From the NCBI GenBank assembly GCA_041917055.1, contig JAYRYJ010000002.1, positions 124,001 through 188,000 of the forward strand: a stretch of 64,000 nt of DNA, written 5' to 3'. The DNA is from Pseudaquidulcibacter sp041917055. Its GTDB lineage: Bacteria > Pseudomonadota > Alphaproteobacteria > Caulobacterales > Aquidulcibacteraceae. Below the pieces are notes generated by a model. It was not told the origin of the DNA. It made no database searches and saw nothing but the letters and a program-made list of their open reading frames with translations. Below are positions 41,913 to 50,262 of the stretch, one piece after another. A program made the translations under genes and the position numbers. How positions within the stretch are numbered: the stretch's first letter is position 1; every line of letters starts with the position of its first letter.

Positions 41913-42785
41913 ATGACAGATTTAGTCAAAGACGGCACAGACGCCAGTTTTGTACAAGACGTTATCGAGCCATCAAAAGAAGCCTTGGTTCTCGTTGATT
42001 TTTGGGCACCATGGTGTGGCCCATGCCGAACTTTGGGCCCCGCAATTGAACGCGTGGTCAAAGGCTTTAATGGCAAAGTTAAATTGGTGAAAATCAATGT
42101 CGATCAAAACCCACATTTTTCCGGTCAATTACGCGTGCAATCAATCCCTGCCGTTTTTGCCTTTAAAGATGGTCAACCAATCGATGGTTTTATGGGTGCG
42201 TTGCCGGAAAGTCAGGTTAAGGCTTTTGTCGAAAAACACATAAGCGGCAGCGCGGAAGATGGCGCAATCGGCGATATGCTTGAAAGCGCGCAAGAAAGCC
42301 TGTCTTTGGGTGACATTGGCGGTGCGGCGCAATCCTATGCCACAATTCTGCAAGTCGATGCCAAGAATGTGAAAGCATTGGCGGGTCTTGCACGCTGTTA
42401 TATGAAAGGCGGCGAATTGGATAAGGCCCAAGCCCTTATGGATGAAATCCCCGAAGCGGAAAAAGATGCCGATGTCGTGACATTGCGTGCCTTGATGGCA
42501 CTTGCCAATGACGCAAATGATGCGCGCGAACCGCTTGAAATCAAAGCCGAAATTGGGAAATCCGGCGATGATTTGGCACTAAATTACGAACTCGCCCAAG
42601 CCTTTATCAAAGAGGGCGAATTTGACGAAGCGATTGAGGCGATTTTCAAAATCATGCAAAAAGACTTGGATTGGAATGAAAAGAAAGCCCGCCACTTATT
42701 ATTGAAAATTTTTGACGCTTTGGGCCCCGCATCTGAAATAACCAAATCAGGGCGCAGGCGCCTATCAACCTTGCTTTTCTCATAA
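41913..42785 (+). CDS. Thioredoxin-TPR co-chaperone (CnoX/YbbN-like)
   Basis: The 290-residue protein has an N-terminal thioredoxin domain with FWAPWCGPCRTLGPAIE (Cys35, Cys38) and cis-Pro loop VQSIPAVFAFKDGQP, then a helical TPR-like C-terminal half (about 120-290) with SLSLGDIGGAAQSYATILQV and ARCYMKGGELDKAQALMDEI. This is the YbbN/CnoX layout, a redox-linked chaperone that holds clients for GroEL or DnaK. It ends in a strong terminator. Confidence 0.92.
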   Translation: MTDLVKDGTDASFVQDVIEPSKEALVLVDFWAPWCGPCRTLGPAIERVVKGFNGKVKLVKINVDQNPHFSGQLRVQSIPAVFAFKDGQPIDGFMGALPESQVKAFVEKHISGSAEDGAIGDMLESAQESLSLGDIGGAAQSYATILQVDAKNVKALAGLARCYMKGGELDKAQALMDEIPEAEKDADVVTLRALMALANDANDAREPLEIKAEIGKSGDDLALNYELAQAFIKEGEFDEAIEAIFKIMQKDLDWNEKKARHLLLKIFDALGPASEITKSGRRRLSTLLFS

Positions 42786-42789
42786 AAAA

Positions 42790-42818
42790 GGCCGCCCCAA
42801 AAGGCGGCCATTTTTTTT
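42790..42818 (+). terminator. Rho-independent terminator after the CnoX-like gene
   Basis: GGCCGCC and GGCGGCC form a 7-bp GC stem around a CCAAAA loop, followed by ATTTTTTTT on the plus strand and preceded by an A-run, so it can serve the convergent cytochrome gene as well. Confidence 0.9.
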
Positions 42819-42833
42819 GATTTGCGAACTAAA

Positions 42834-43616
42834 TTAGTGCGCTTTTTTCTCTTCAACTTTTGCAGGCGCAGCTTTCGCGTCAACAGGTGCAGCAGCTTTG
42901 GCATCAGCAGCAGGCGCTTTGGCTTCCGCAGGTGCTTTTGCAGCATCAGCAGGAGCGGCAGCGGCGGCATTAGTACCGGCAGCGGCAGCCGCATCAGCGG
43001 CAGGTGCCGCACCCTCAGCAGGCGCAGCAGCAGCAGCGGCAGCTTTGGCAGGGTCACGTGCAGGATCCGGCGCAGGAACAGCAGGTGCACCAGGCGAAAT
43101 TGATTTTAAATATGCAATCATTGCAATACGGTCATCGGCCTTACCAAAACCCGCAAATGACATTTTTGTTCCAGCAACATAGGCTTTTGGCGAAGTTAGG
43201 AATGTATTCAATTCATCATAACCCCAAGTTTTACCAAGTGCCTTCATGCCATCAGAGTATGCAAAACCACCAGTAGAACCCGCCGCACGACCCATCACGC
43301 CATTAAGACCCGGGCCGGTTTTTGCGGCATTAGCAGGTGAAAAATCATGGCAAGCCGCGCAAACTTTGGCGTTTTTTTCGCCTTTTGCGGTCAATTCTGC
43401 CAATTTAGCAGGATCGGCAAACAAAGTGCCCCAATCAGGCGGCAATTCAGGCCCTTTTGCAGCACTTGTCGTGCCAGCCTCAGCATCGACCGGAAAGCCC
43501 GCTGCATGAACATCTTGTGCATACAAGCCACCTGAAAAAATGCGAATACCCATAATGCCAACGCCGGTCGCCAAAATTGCACCTGCGAACATATTGAACC
43601 ACAATGACGGTTTCAT
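42834..43616 (-). CDS. Membrane-anchored cytochrome c with Ala/Pro-rich tail
   Basis: The 260-residue protein has an N-terminal uncleaved anchor helix (about residues 8-30), one class I c-type heme site CAACH (86-90), and the axial Met in AGTKMSFAGF (152). From about residue 175 it has a tail of roughly 85 residues made almost entirely of Ala, Pro, Lys, Asp and Glu. The core matches the c552/CycM type that donates electrons to aa3 oxidase. It lies divergent from kdsB-pheA as in many alphaproteobacteria. Confidence 0.92.
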   Translation of the reverse strand: MKPSLWFNMFAGAILATGVGIMGIRIFSGGLYAQDVHAAGFPVDAEAGTTSAAKGPELPPDWGTLFADPAKLAELTAKGEKNAKVCAACHDFSPANAAKTGPGLNGVMGRAAGSTGGFAYSDGMKALGKTWGYDELNTFLTSPKAYVAGTKMSFAGFGKADDRIAMIAYLKSISPGAPAVPAPDPARDPAKAAAAAAAPAEGAAPAADAAAAAGTNAAAAAPADAAKAPAEAKAPAADAKAAAPVDAKAAPAKVEEKKAH

Positions 43617-43832
43617 ATCTTACTTCGCCCCCATAGGAAATTTCTATATTTGGCCTATGACACGCCTTTGGTATATAAGCAAGAATGCATAGGCAATTTT
43701 ATGTTAAATCTTAGACCTAAGTTACACAAAAACTGCCAAAAAACAGGCCAAAATCTGCAAAAATCCTCTTGATGGTTGAAAATGTCGCATTTGTGTTTAT
43801 TGGCGAAAATGAAAATATAGATTGACGAAATT

Positions 43833-44570
43833 ATGAAACCGATAATTGTGATTCCCGCCCGCCTTGCCGCGACGCGCCTTCCCAATAAGCCGATTTTGGA
43901 CATTGAGGGCAAGCCAATGATAGCCCGCGTTATTGAGCGTGCCACAAAATCAAATGTCAAAGACGTTTTGGTCGCGGCCGGTGACGCCGAAATTGTGGAA
44001 ACCGCGCACCTTTTTGGGGCAAATGCAATATTGACTGACCCCGATTTACCATCGGGTTCGGATAGAATTTGGGCGGCGATTTGCGAGTTTGATAAAAATC
44101 AAAAATTCGACACAATAATTAATCTTCAAGGCGACATGCCAACTTTTGACCCTTCAATTATTGACATTGCGCTTGAGGTTTTAGCCAAAAATCCAAATGC
44201 CGATATTGTCACTTTGGTTTCACCGTCCGAAGACTTGGTCGAAAAAAATGACCCGAATTTGGTTAAAGCCATTGTAAGCTGGCAAAATTCGCAAACCGGA
44301 AAATGCCTTTATTTCACACGCGCTAATGCACCATCAGGAGAAGGGCCGATTTATCGTCATGTCGGGCTTTATATTTATCGCCGCGCGGCATTGGAAAAAT
44401 TTGTAAATTCCGCACCAAGCCCATTGGAAACACGCGAAAAACTGGAACAATTGCGCGCTTTAGAACTTGGCATGAGCATTTATTGCGGCATTGTTGAAGA
44501 TTTCCCCAAAGGTGTTGATACTTTAGAACATCTTGAATTAGCGCGCGAATTTTATAGAAAGCAATCATGA
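43833..44570 (+). CDS. kdsB: 3-deoxy-manno-octulosonate cytidylyltransferase
   Basis: The 245-residue enzyme activates Kdo to CMP-Kdo for lipopolysaccharide. Motifs: IPARLAATRLPNKPILDIEG, NLQGDMPTFDPSIID and YFTRANAPSGEGPIYRHVGL plus FPKGVDTLEHLE. Length is as usual. Its stop overlaps the pheA start in an ATGA junction. Confidence 0.97.
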   Translation: MKPIIVIPARLAATRLPNKPILDIEGKPMIARVIERATKSNVKDVLVAAGDAEIVETAHLFGANAILTDPDLPSGSDRIWAAICEFDKNQKFDTIINLQGDMPTFDPSIIDIALEVLAKNPNADIVTLVSPSEDLVEKNDPNLVKAIVSWQNSQTGKCLYFTRANAPSGEGPIYRHVGLYIYRRAALEKFVNSAPSPLETREKLEQLRALELGMSIYCGIVEDFPKGVDTLEHLELAREFYRKQS

Positions 44571-45421
44571 GCGAGAAAAAATATATAGCTTTTCAAGGCG
44601 AAATCGGTGCCAATTCCCATATGGCGGCGCAAATCGCATGTCCGGAATTTGAACCATTACCGTGCGAGACTTTTGATGACGCCTTTGCCGCGGTTTCAAG
44701 CAAAAAAGCGGCGCGCGCCATGATTGCGATTGAAAACACATCGGCGGGGCGAGTTTCGGATGTTCACCATCTATTACCGCAATCTAATCTTTTCATTATC
44801 GGTGAGTATTTTTCCCCAATTTCGCACCAATTGGTGGGTGTTAGGGGCGCGACCATCGCCGATATTAAAGCCATTCGCTCGCACCCTATGGCATTGGGGC
44901 AATGCCGCAAAATTATTGCTGATTTGGGGGTCAAAGCCTTAAAAACCGCCGATACAGCAGGTGCAGTGCGCGAAATTTCCGAACTAAATGACAAAAGCCA
45001 TGCAGCATTGGGAACCCGCCTTGCGGCACAATATTATGATTTGCCGATTTTGCGTGAGAATGTCGAAGACACGCACAATAATGCGACCCGTTTCGTTATT
45101 CTTTCCAACGAACCCGAAGATGCGCATTTTGAAAAGAACCAAGATTATATCACGACTTTTGTTTTTCGTGTTCGCAATATTCCCGCCGCTTTATATAAAA
45201 CCCTTGGTGGGTTTGCCACAAATGGCGTGAATATGACCAAGCTCGAAAGCTATCAATTAGGCGGCAGTTTCAATGCCACCCAATTTTACGCCGATATTGA
45301 GGGGCACCCCGAAGAAAGAAGCGTGCAACTGGCGATGCAAGAATTGGCATTTTTCTGTGCCGATTTGACCGTTTTGGGCGTCTATCCCGCGCATCCGTTT
45401 AGGAAGCAGGCGGGGAAATAG
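44567..45421 (+). CDS. pheA: Prephenate dehydratase
   Basis: The 284-residue enzyme converts prephenate to phenylpyruvate in phenylalanine synthesis. The N-terminal FQGEIGANSHMAAQIACPEF, the catalytic NNATRFVIL (Thr-Arg-Phe motif) and a C-terminal ACT domain with TKLESYQLGGSFNATQFYAD are visible; the ACT domain normally mediates feedback by phenylalanine. There is no chorismate mutase domain. Coupled to kdsB. Confidence 0.96.
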   Translation: MSEKKYIAFQGEIGANSHMAAQIACPEFEPLPCETFDDAFAAVSSKKAARAMIAIENTSAGRVSDVHHLLPQSNLFIIGEYFSPISHQLVGVRGATIADIKAIRSHPMALGQCRKIIADLGVKALKTADTAGAVREISELNDKSHAALGTRLAAQYYDLPILRENVEDTHNNATRFVILSNEPEDAHFEKNQDYITTFVFRVRNIPAALYKTLGGFATNGVNMTKLESYQLGGSFNATQFYADIEGHPEERSVQLAMQELAFFCADLTVLGVYPAHPFRKQAGK

Positions 45422-45627
45422 AAGTCCGCGAGTTAATATAGGAAGGATTGGCGCAGTTCTATGATTCACTTTATAAAACAACAATAATGCTATCAAATGC
45501 TATCATTTGACATCAAATGACAACATTTCTCGCTTCAAACCAGGCAAACAAATACGCCCCAATTTGAAAGCCACTTTGATTTTATTGCTTCTACCTTGAT
45601 GTTGGATAGGGTCTTCACATTCATAAC

Positions 45628-46560
45628 TTAAAGGTCATTCAACCAATGCTTAATCAATGAATAGGCTATCGCAACTTTTCTTGGGCCATGAAAAACTTCG
45701 CCGTCAATTTGCAAACCCTCTTTGGTAAATAATTGACGGGTTTGGCTTTTTGATAGCCAATGAGCGGATACCATTTCATTTTTATCAAGAATAATTTCGC
45801 TATTTTTTGCCGTGGCAATTAGGCCCACCATAATTTGCGAATAATTGGGCCAGGGTTGTGAGGCCAAAATCTCTGCGCTTTCAATTATAATTCCGGTTTC
45901 CTCATAAACCTCACGCTTGCAGGCCTGTTCAATCGATTCGCCGGGTTCAATAAAGCCCGCGGGCAAAGATAATAGTCCTTCGGGGAATAGTTTTGAGCGC
46001 GCGAAAAGGCATTTGTCATTTTGAATAACCAACATAATAGCAACTGCGTCAGTGCGCGGAAAATGTTCCGCACTACACGAATTGCAAAGGCGCTTAAACC
46101 CAAATTCCGCAAAATCTGATTTTGCACCGCATTTAGAGCAAAAACCATGCGTTTTGTGCCAACTAAATAATGAGACGCCCAACCCCAAAACCGAAGCCGT
46201 GAAATCATCAAATGCCATTAAATTAGTTCGCAATGGCGCGAACAAACAATCAAAATCAGCCTCGAGCTTTTCTTTAAACGCCAAAGGTGCGGAAATAAGA
46301 AAATATGGCACATCATCGTCGTCAATTCCCGCAAAGGCAATGTTTGAAATCGCTTTGAAACCTGCAACTTCATTTTGCGATAGGAATTTTGATGTTGTGC
46401 GTTGGTCTATCACAAATGCAGCCGGCAAATCTTCGCAAAAAAGCGCGAATTTTGCATTCTCATTGTTCAAATATCCGTAAATTCGCGCTGTTTGAGTGCG
46501 CAAATTGCCAAGGCGATTCAGATTATTGGCGCAAAGCGCAATGTTTTCGATTTTTGCCAT
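45628..46560 (-). CDS. nudC: NAD+ diphosphatase / NADH pyrophosphatase
   Basis: The product has an N-terminal domain, a four-cysteine zinc ribbon (CSKCGAK ... CNSCSAEHFPR), the NudC SQPWPNYSQIMVG segment and the Nudix box (GFIEPGESIEQACKREVYEE). It hydrolyses NAD(H) and can remove NAD caps from RNA. The start MAKIENIALC is chosen; it lies three bases from the divergent CPBP-like gene start, and a start seven codons upstream would overlap it. Confidence 0.94.
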   Translation of the reverse strand: MAKIENIALCANNLNRLGNLRTQTARIYGYLNNENAKFALFCEDLPAAFVIDQRTTSKFLSQNEVAGFKAISNIAFAGIDDDDVPYFLISAPLAFKEKLEADFDCLFAPLRTNLMAFDDFTASVLGLGVSLFSWHKTHGFCSKCGAKSDFAEFGFKRLCNSCSAEHFPRTDAVAIMLVIQNDKCLFARSKLFPEGLLSLPAGFIEPGESIEQACKREVYEETGIIIESAEILASQPWPNYSQIMVGLIATAKNSEIILDKNEMVSAHWLSKSQTRQLFTKEGLQIDGEVFHGPRKVAIAYSLIKHWLNDL

Positions 46561-46563
46561 TTT

Positions 46564-47436
46564 ATGCAAATCAGTTTCCAATTAAGCCCCTTAGAGATAG
46601 CATCAGTATTTCGAACGGAAAACCTTTTGTTTAATAAAACCGCAATTTTCAGTGTTTCGCGCTTATTGATTTTAATGGCAATTGCGATTGTCTGCGTATT
46701 GTCTTTCAATGGCCTTGCAAATTTGGTGGCCGAAAAACTTCAATCGTTTTGGCCTTTCTTGCCTTTGAAAGAACCAATTCAATTGGCTCTGACCTTTTTG
46801 CTTTTTATTGGCCTGTCGCGCTATTTGAATTTTCCTAAAGACAATAGAATGCCCTTGGGGACAATTGATTCCGTCTGTTATAGTGTGATTTTACTTATCG
46901 GATTGGTTGGCGTTTCTTTTTTAATTCTTGCGGCATTCGGTCTGATTATGCGCGATGAAATGGCGCAATTCGGCATATTTGAAATAATGGTTGGTTCATT
47001 ATTCATGGTAATGCATGGCGCGAGCGAGCAATTGATTTCACAAGGAATTGTCCATGTATATGCGCGTGGGTTTTGGGGCAAATATGCGGGCATTGCGGCG
47101 GCAGCGCTTTGTTTTGCCCTAACCCAAATTTTGCAAGGGTATAATGCCCCGATATTGATTATTAATAGTCTGATTTTAGGGACATTATTTGCAATAATCG
47201 CGGCACGCTTCGGCCTTATGGGTGCAATTTTCGCGCATGGGGCTTGGACATGGTTTGAAGTTTTGGTTTTGGGGCAGGTGTTCGGCCTCGAACTTAAACC
47301 CTTGCCGCCATTATTTATAGATTCTGATTCTTATGGCACGATTGTTTTGACATTCACCGCCAGTGCCTTGTGTTTTTTGCTTTTGTTTTTTAAGCAAAAT
47401 GATTACAAGGACGCCCATGACACGCAAAAGCATTAA
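46564..47436 (+). CDS. CPBP-like membrane protein (degenerate protease motif)
   Basis: The 290-residue protein (MQISFQLSPLEIASVFRTEN) has about eight hydrophobic helices and the overall order of CPBP/Abi intramembrane proteases: MHGASEQLISQGIVHVYARG, then GTLFAIIAARFGLMGAIFAH. The usual EExxxR reads SEQLISQ, so one glutamate and the arginine are lost, while the following His-containing motif FAHGAW persists. It may be non-proteolytic. The reading frame extends 54 codons upstream across nudC; that part is rejected. Its 3' end overlaps the methyltransferase start. Confidence 0.72.
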   Translation: MQISFQLSPLEIASVFRTENLLFNKTAIFSVSRLLILMAIAIVCVLSFNGLANLVAEKLQSFWPFLPLKEPIQLALTFLLFIGLSRYLNFPKDNRMPLGTIDSVCYSVILLIGLVGVSFLILAAFGLIMRDEMAQFGIFEIMVGSLFMVMHGASEQLISQGIVHVYARGFWGKYAGIAAAALCFALTQILQGYNAPILIINSLILGTLFAIIAARFGLMGAIFAHGAWTWFEVLVLGQVFGLELKPLPPLFIDSDSYGTIVLTFTASALCFLLLFFKQNDYKDAHDTQKH

Positions 47437-48091
47437 TCTGACTGACGATCTGGTTCAATATCTAATCAATCACAACCCGAAAGAGCATGAAGCATTGGTA
47501 AAATGCCGTGAAGATGCGGCAAATCATCCACGCGGTCATTATCAAATAAGCCCGGAACAAGGTTCATTCATGGGCTTTTTGGTGCGAATGCTTGATGCAC
47601 GAATTGCCGTCGAAATTGGGGTTTTTACCGGATATTCGGCACTTGTTACCGCATTGGCATTAACTAAAAACGCGGGACCTGGCGCGCGTTTATTTGCGCT
47701 TGATATTTCGCACGAATATTTGAAACTTGCCCAAGAATATTGGCAAATGGCGCAGGTCGAAAAATATATCACACCGATGCAGGGTGAGGCCGACCAATCC
47801 GCCGAAAAATTGCTTGATAGTGGTTATGAGGGCAAAGTCGATTTTGTTTTCATTGATGCCGACAAAGCCAAATATCCGCTTTATTACGAATTGGGTCTGC
47901 GTTTGTTGCGGAAATCGGGGGTAATGGTTTTTGACAATATGTTGCGCGAAGGTCGGGTTTTGAACCCCGCCCAAGATGATAAAATCTCACTAATTATCAA
48001 TGAATTAAACGCCTTCGCCCAGACAGATAAAAGGGTCGAGGCCTGTTTGGTTGGCATTGGTGACGGGCTATTGATGTGTAAGAAGAGGTGA
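47417..48091 (+). CDS. SAM-dependent O-methyltransferase (catechol/caffeoyl-CoA type)
   Basis: Starting MTRKSINLTDDLVQYLINHN, the 224-residue enzyme has AVEIGVFTGYSALVTALAL (SAM loop), FALDISHEYLKLAQEYW, FVFIDADKAKYPLYYELGLR (metal-binding Asp) and VMVFDNMLREGRVLNPAQDD, the signature of Methyltransf_3 enzymes that need a divalent metal and methylate catechols. AAGGA precedes the ATG. It overlaps the CPBP-like gene by 20 bases. Confidence 0.9.
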   Translation: MTRKSINLTDDLVQYLINHNPKEHEALVKCREDAANHPRGHYQISPEQGSFMGFLVRMLDARIAVEIGVFTGYSALVTALALTKNAGPGARLFALDISHEYLKLAQEYWQMAQVEKYITPMQGEADQSAEKLLDSGYEGKVDFVFIDADKAKYPLYYELGLRLLRKSGVMVFDNMLREGRVLNPAQDDKISLIINELNAFAQTDKRVEACLVGIGDGLLMCKKR

Positions 48092-48095
48092 ATAA

Positions 48096-48199
48096 GAAGT
48101 TACAATATCTTTTGTTAATTGCGGCGATGAAGAGTAATGGTTGAGGAAGGTCTTTATGGGCAATTATGCCAAAAAGACCTTCGACAATTGTGTTTGAGC
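48096..48199 (-). repeat. Dispersed repeat R2, copy 1 (inverted relative to copy 2)
   Basis: Read on the minus strand it runs GAGC-AAACACAATTGTC, GAAGGTCTTT ... CATAAAGACCTTCC, then an AT-rich tail ending TATTGTAACTTC. The core is a hairpin between GGTCTTTATG and CATAAAGACC-type arms. Copies at 48394-48498 and 62733-62820 share core and tail. Confidence 0.75.
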
Positions 48200-48252
48200 G
48201 AAAATGATAGTAAAGGAACGCTTCGCTTTTCACCCTTGACTATCATTTTCGC
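48198..48252. repeat. Hairpin H1
   Basis: GCGAAAATGATAGTAAAGG pairs with CCCTTGACTATCATTTTCGC (one mismatch or bulge) around a loop of about 15 bases. It follows R2 copy 1 directly. Confidence 0.8.
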
Positions 48253-48338
48253 ACAGAGTGCTTATCCCAAATTTCGCGATCATTTTTACTCCCAAATTCA
48301 AATGGATTCAATAAGTTAACCAAAGTTTTCGACCTTTG

Positions 48339-48398
48339 TGCTCAAAACTGAGGGTCAAGAGTTTAAGCGTAGCGGCTCTTGACGCTCAGTTTTGAGCA
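48339..48398. repeat. Hairpin H2
   Basis: Arms 48339-48361 and 48376-48398 are 23-base inverted repeats with one mismatch (beginning TGCTCAAAACTGAG) around a 14-base loop. The right arm runs into R2 copy 2. Confidence 0.85.
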
Positions 48399-48498
48399 AA
48401 CACAATCTCCACAGGTCTTTATGGCAAACCTGCCCATAAAGACCTTCCCCAACTATTTGCCTCAATTGCCGCAATCCATTACAAACTACTGTGACTTC
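48394..48498 (+). repeat. Dispersed repeat R2, copy 2
   Basis: GAGCAAACACAATCTCC, then GGTCTTTATGGCAAACCTG facing CATAAAGACCTTCCCCAAC, and a tail ending CTACTGTGACTTC. It ends 10 bases from the oxyR stop and may form the oxyR transcript end. Confidence 0.75.
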
Positions 48499-48508
48499 AA
48501 ATCTAGCC

Positions 48509-49402
48509 CTAAAGCCCACACAATAATTTCGCCAAGACCTTCGCTTCTTCAAACCTGCTTGATCCTTTACGCCAGACCAAACCGATTTGGCGACCGATTA
48601 TTTTTGGTTCAAAATGGCGAACCGCAACACCATCGAGGCCAAGACCCGCATCGATCGCCAATTTAGGTATCAATGAAACACCCATTCCACCCGCAACCAT
48701 TTGCACCAAAGTGAATAAAGACGTTGCGCGCACTTCATCAGGGCCAAGTCCGGTCGAATGGCAGACTTTCAAAGCATGATCGCGCAAACAATGCCCGTCT
48801 TCAAGTAATAAAAGGTTCGAAATATCAATGTCGTCCGGCTTCAAAATCGGTTTATTGACAAGCGGGTGAAATTTCGGCGCGATGAATAGAAACTCATCGT
48901 CAAACAGCGGCAGTGAATCAATACCTGCCGCTTCATACGGAAGGGCAATAATCCCCGCGTCCAATTCGTGTTCGCGCAATGCATCAATGACACGTGCGGT
49001 TTGTTCCTCACGCAAATATAGTTTTAGTTTCGGGAATTTGCGTTTGATTTTTGGCACAGCTTGCGGCGATAAAAACGGCGCAATGGTTGGAATTATTCCC
49101 AATCTGAAAGAGCCGGTCAATGGTTCGGCGGCGGCGCGAACATGTTCTTTTAATTCGACCGTGGCGGAAAGAATGGCGCGCGCGCGCATCAAGGCTTCTT
49201 TTCCTGCGGGCGTGAATTTCACGCCTTTTCGCGCGCGTTCGACCAATTTTGCACCCAAAATCGTCTCTAATTCTTTTATACCGGCCGACAATGAGGGTTG
49301 GGTTACAAACACCGCCTCAGACGCCGCAATGAAAGAACCTTTATCGGCGAGGGCAACCAGAAATGATAATTGACGAATTGATGGCAATTGCATTTTTAAC
49401 AT
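48509..49402 (-). CDS. oxyR: Peroxide-sensing LysR-type regulator OxyR
   Basis: The product (MLKMQLPSIRQLSFLVALAD) has the LysR winged HTH (AASEAVFVTQPSLSAGIKEL) and a regulatory domain with LLEDGHCLRDHALKVC. The two cysteines are nine residues apart (about 205 and 214), as C199/C208 in E. coli OxyR, so the redox switch is intact. It is divergent from ahpC-ahpF. An ATG three codons in (49393) is an alternative start; the longer open frame upstream overlaps the operator and is rejected. Confidence 0.93.
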   Translation of the reverse strand: MLKMQLPSIRQLSFLVALADKGSFIAASEAVFVTQPSLSAGIKELETILGAKLVERARKGVKFTPAGKEALMRARAILSATVELKEHVRAAAEPLTGSFRLGIIPTIAPFLSPQAVPKIKRKFPKLKLYLREEQTARVIDALREHELDAGIIALPYEAAGIDSLPLFDDEFLFIAPKFHPLVNKPILKPDDIDISNLLLLEDGHCLRDHALKVCHSTGLGPDEVRATSLFTLVQMVAGGMGVSLIPKLAIDAGLGLDGVAVRHFEPKIIGRQIGLVWRKGSSRFEEAKVLAKLLCGL

Positions 49403-49417
49403 ATAGATAAAATCTAT
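49403..49417. promoter_or_regulatory. OxyR half-operator between oxyR and ahpC
   Basis: ATAGATAAAATCTAT is an exact ATAG-n7-CTAT unit, the half of the tetrameric OxyR consensus. It touches the oxyR start codon and lies 90 bases before ahpC. The second half at the expected 7-base spacing is weak. Confidence 0.65.
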
Positions 49418-49506
49418 TGAAATGTCAAAAACAATTGATTGGACTTTATTATTGCGACGGTGCAAAAGGCCAAAGTCAAAACGACAAAGAATTTAAGGAA
49501 ATAATC

Positions 49507-50073
49507 ATGTCACTAATCAATTCAGAAGTAAAACCATTCAAATCCACCGCTTTCCAAGCAGGCAAAGGCTTTTTTGAAGTGTCTGACGCCAATCTTAAAG
49601 GCGGTTGGTCGGTTGTTTTCTTCTATCCTGCTGACTTCACATTTGTTTGCCCAACAGAATTGGGCGATTTGGCTGATGAATATGCTGAATTCCAGAAATT
49701 GGGCGTTGAGATTTATGCGGTTTCGACCGACACGCACTTCACCCACAAAGCATGGGCCGATGCATCAGAAACAATTGCAAAAATCAAATATCCAATGATT
49801 GGCGACCCAACCGGCGTAATCACACGTAACTTCGATGTTATGATTGAAGAAGCGGGTCTTGCGGATCGCGGCACATTCGTAATTGACCCAGACGGAAAAA
49901 TCCAAATCGTTGAAGTGAATGCCGGTGGCGTTGGTCGCGATGCTAAGGAACTACTTCGCAAAACCAAAGCCGCACAATATGTGCGCAACCACCCTGGTGA
50001 AGTCTGCCCCGCTAAATGGCAAGAAGGCGCAGAGACCTTAAAGCCATCACTTGACCTAGTCGGCAAAATCTAA
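49507..50073 (+). CDS. ahpC: Alkyl hydroperoxide reductase subunit C (peroxiredoxin)
   Basis: The 188-residue typical 2-Cys peroxiredoxin (MSLINSEVKPFKSTAFQAGK) has the peroxidatic Cys in FYPADFTFVCPTELGD and the resolving Cys in HPGEVCPAKWQEG. It reduces H2O2 and organic peroxides and is recycled by AhpF encoded next. The start follows AAGGAAATAATC; the 30-codon upstream extension is rejected on family length. Confidence 0.97.
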   Translation: MSLINSEVKPFKSTAFQAGKGFFEVSDANLKGGWSVVFFYPADFTFVCPTELGDLADEYAEFQKLGVEIYAVSTDTHFTHKAWADASETIAKIKYPMIGDPTGVITRNFDVMIEEAGLADRGTFVIDPDGKIQIVEVNAGGVGRDAKELLRKTKAAQYVRNHPGEVCPAKWQEGAETLKPSLDLVGKI

Positions 50074-50082
50074 GTTAAACTC

Positions 50083-50141
50083 AATCCTCCCCCGTTTTAC
50101 GGGGGAGGGGGACCGCGTGAAACGCGGTGGAGGGGGTGCGA
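50083..50141 (-). repeat. Dispersed two-hairpin repeat R1, copy 2
   Basis: On the plus strand AATCCTCCCCCGTTTTACGG continues into GGGGACCGCGTGAAACGCGG and GGAGGGGGTGCGAG. It is the reverse orientation of copy 1 and forms an inverted pair with copy 3, together filling the ahpC-ahpF gap. Confidence 0.8.
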
Positions 50142-50179
50142 GCAAAGCGAGCATGCCTCTATGAAAGCCGCAGACACGA

Positions 50180-50233
50180 ACCCCATCGACCACGCTGTGC
50201 GTGGTCCCCCTTCCCCGTGAACGGGGAAGGATT
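50180..50233 (+). repeat. Dispersed two-hairpin repeat R1, copy 3
   Basis: CCCCATCGACCACGCTGTGC, then GTGGTCCCCCTTCCCCGTGA and ACGGGGAAGGATT. Compensatory changes keep both stems paired relative to the other copies. Confidence 0.8.
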
Positions 50234-50262
50234 GATAGCGCGCCAAACTTTAGGAGAATAAA

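Noticed and set aside
42822..43509. Long plus-strand frames rich in Ala, Ser, Arg or Gln opposite the cytochrome c gene
   Set aside because: They mirror the GC-rich low-complexity tail of the cytochrome and its coding strand; no start signals.
46402..46563. N-terminal extension of the CPBP-like protein by 54 codons
   Set aside because: It lies wholly antisense within the nudC coding region and adds a hydrophilic, Cys-rich lead not expected for the family.
50083..50233. CRISPR-like repeats between ahpC and ahpF
   Set aside because: Only two units in opposite orientation, recurring elsewhere as single hairpin pairs; no spacers of constant length and no cas genes.
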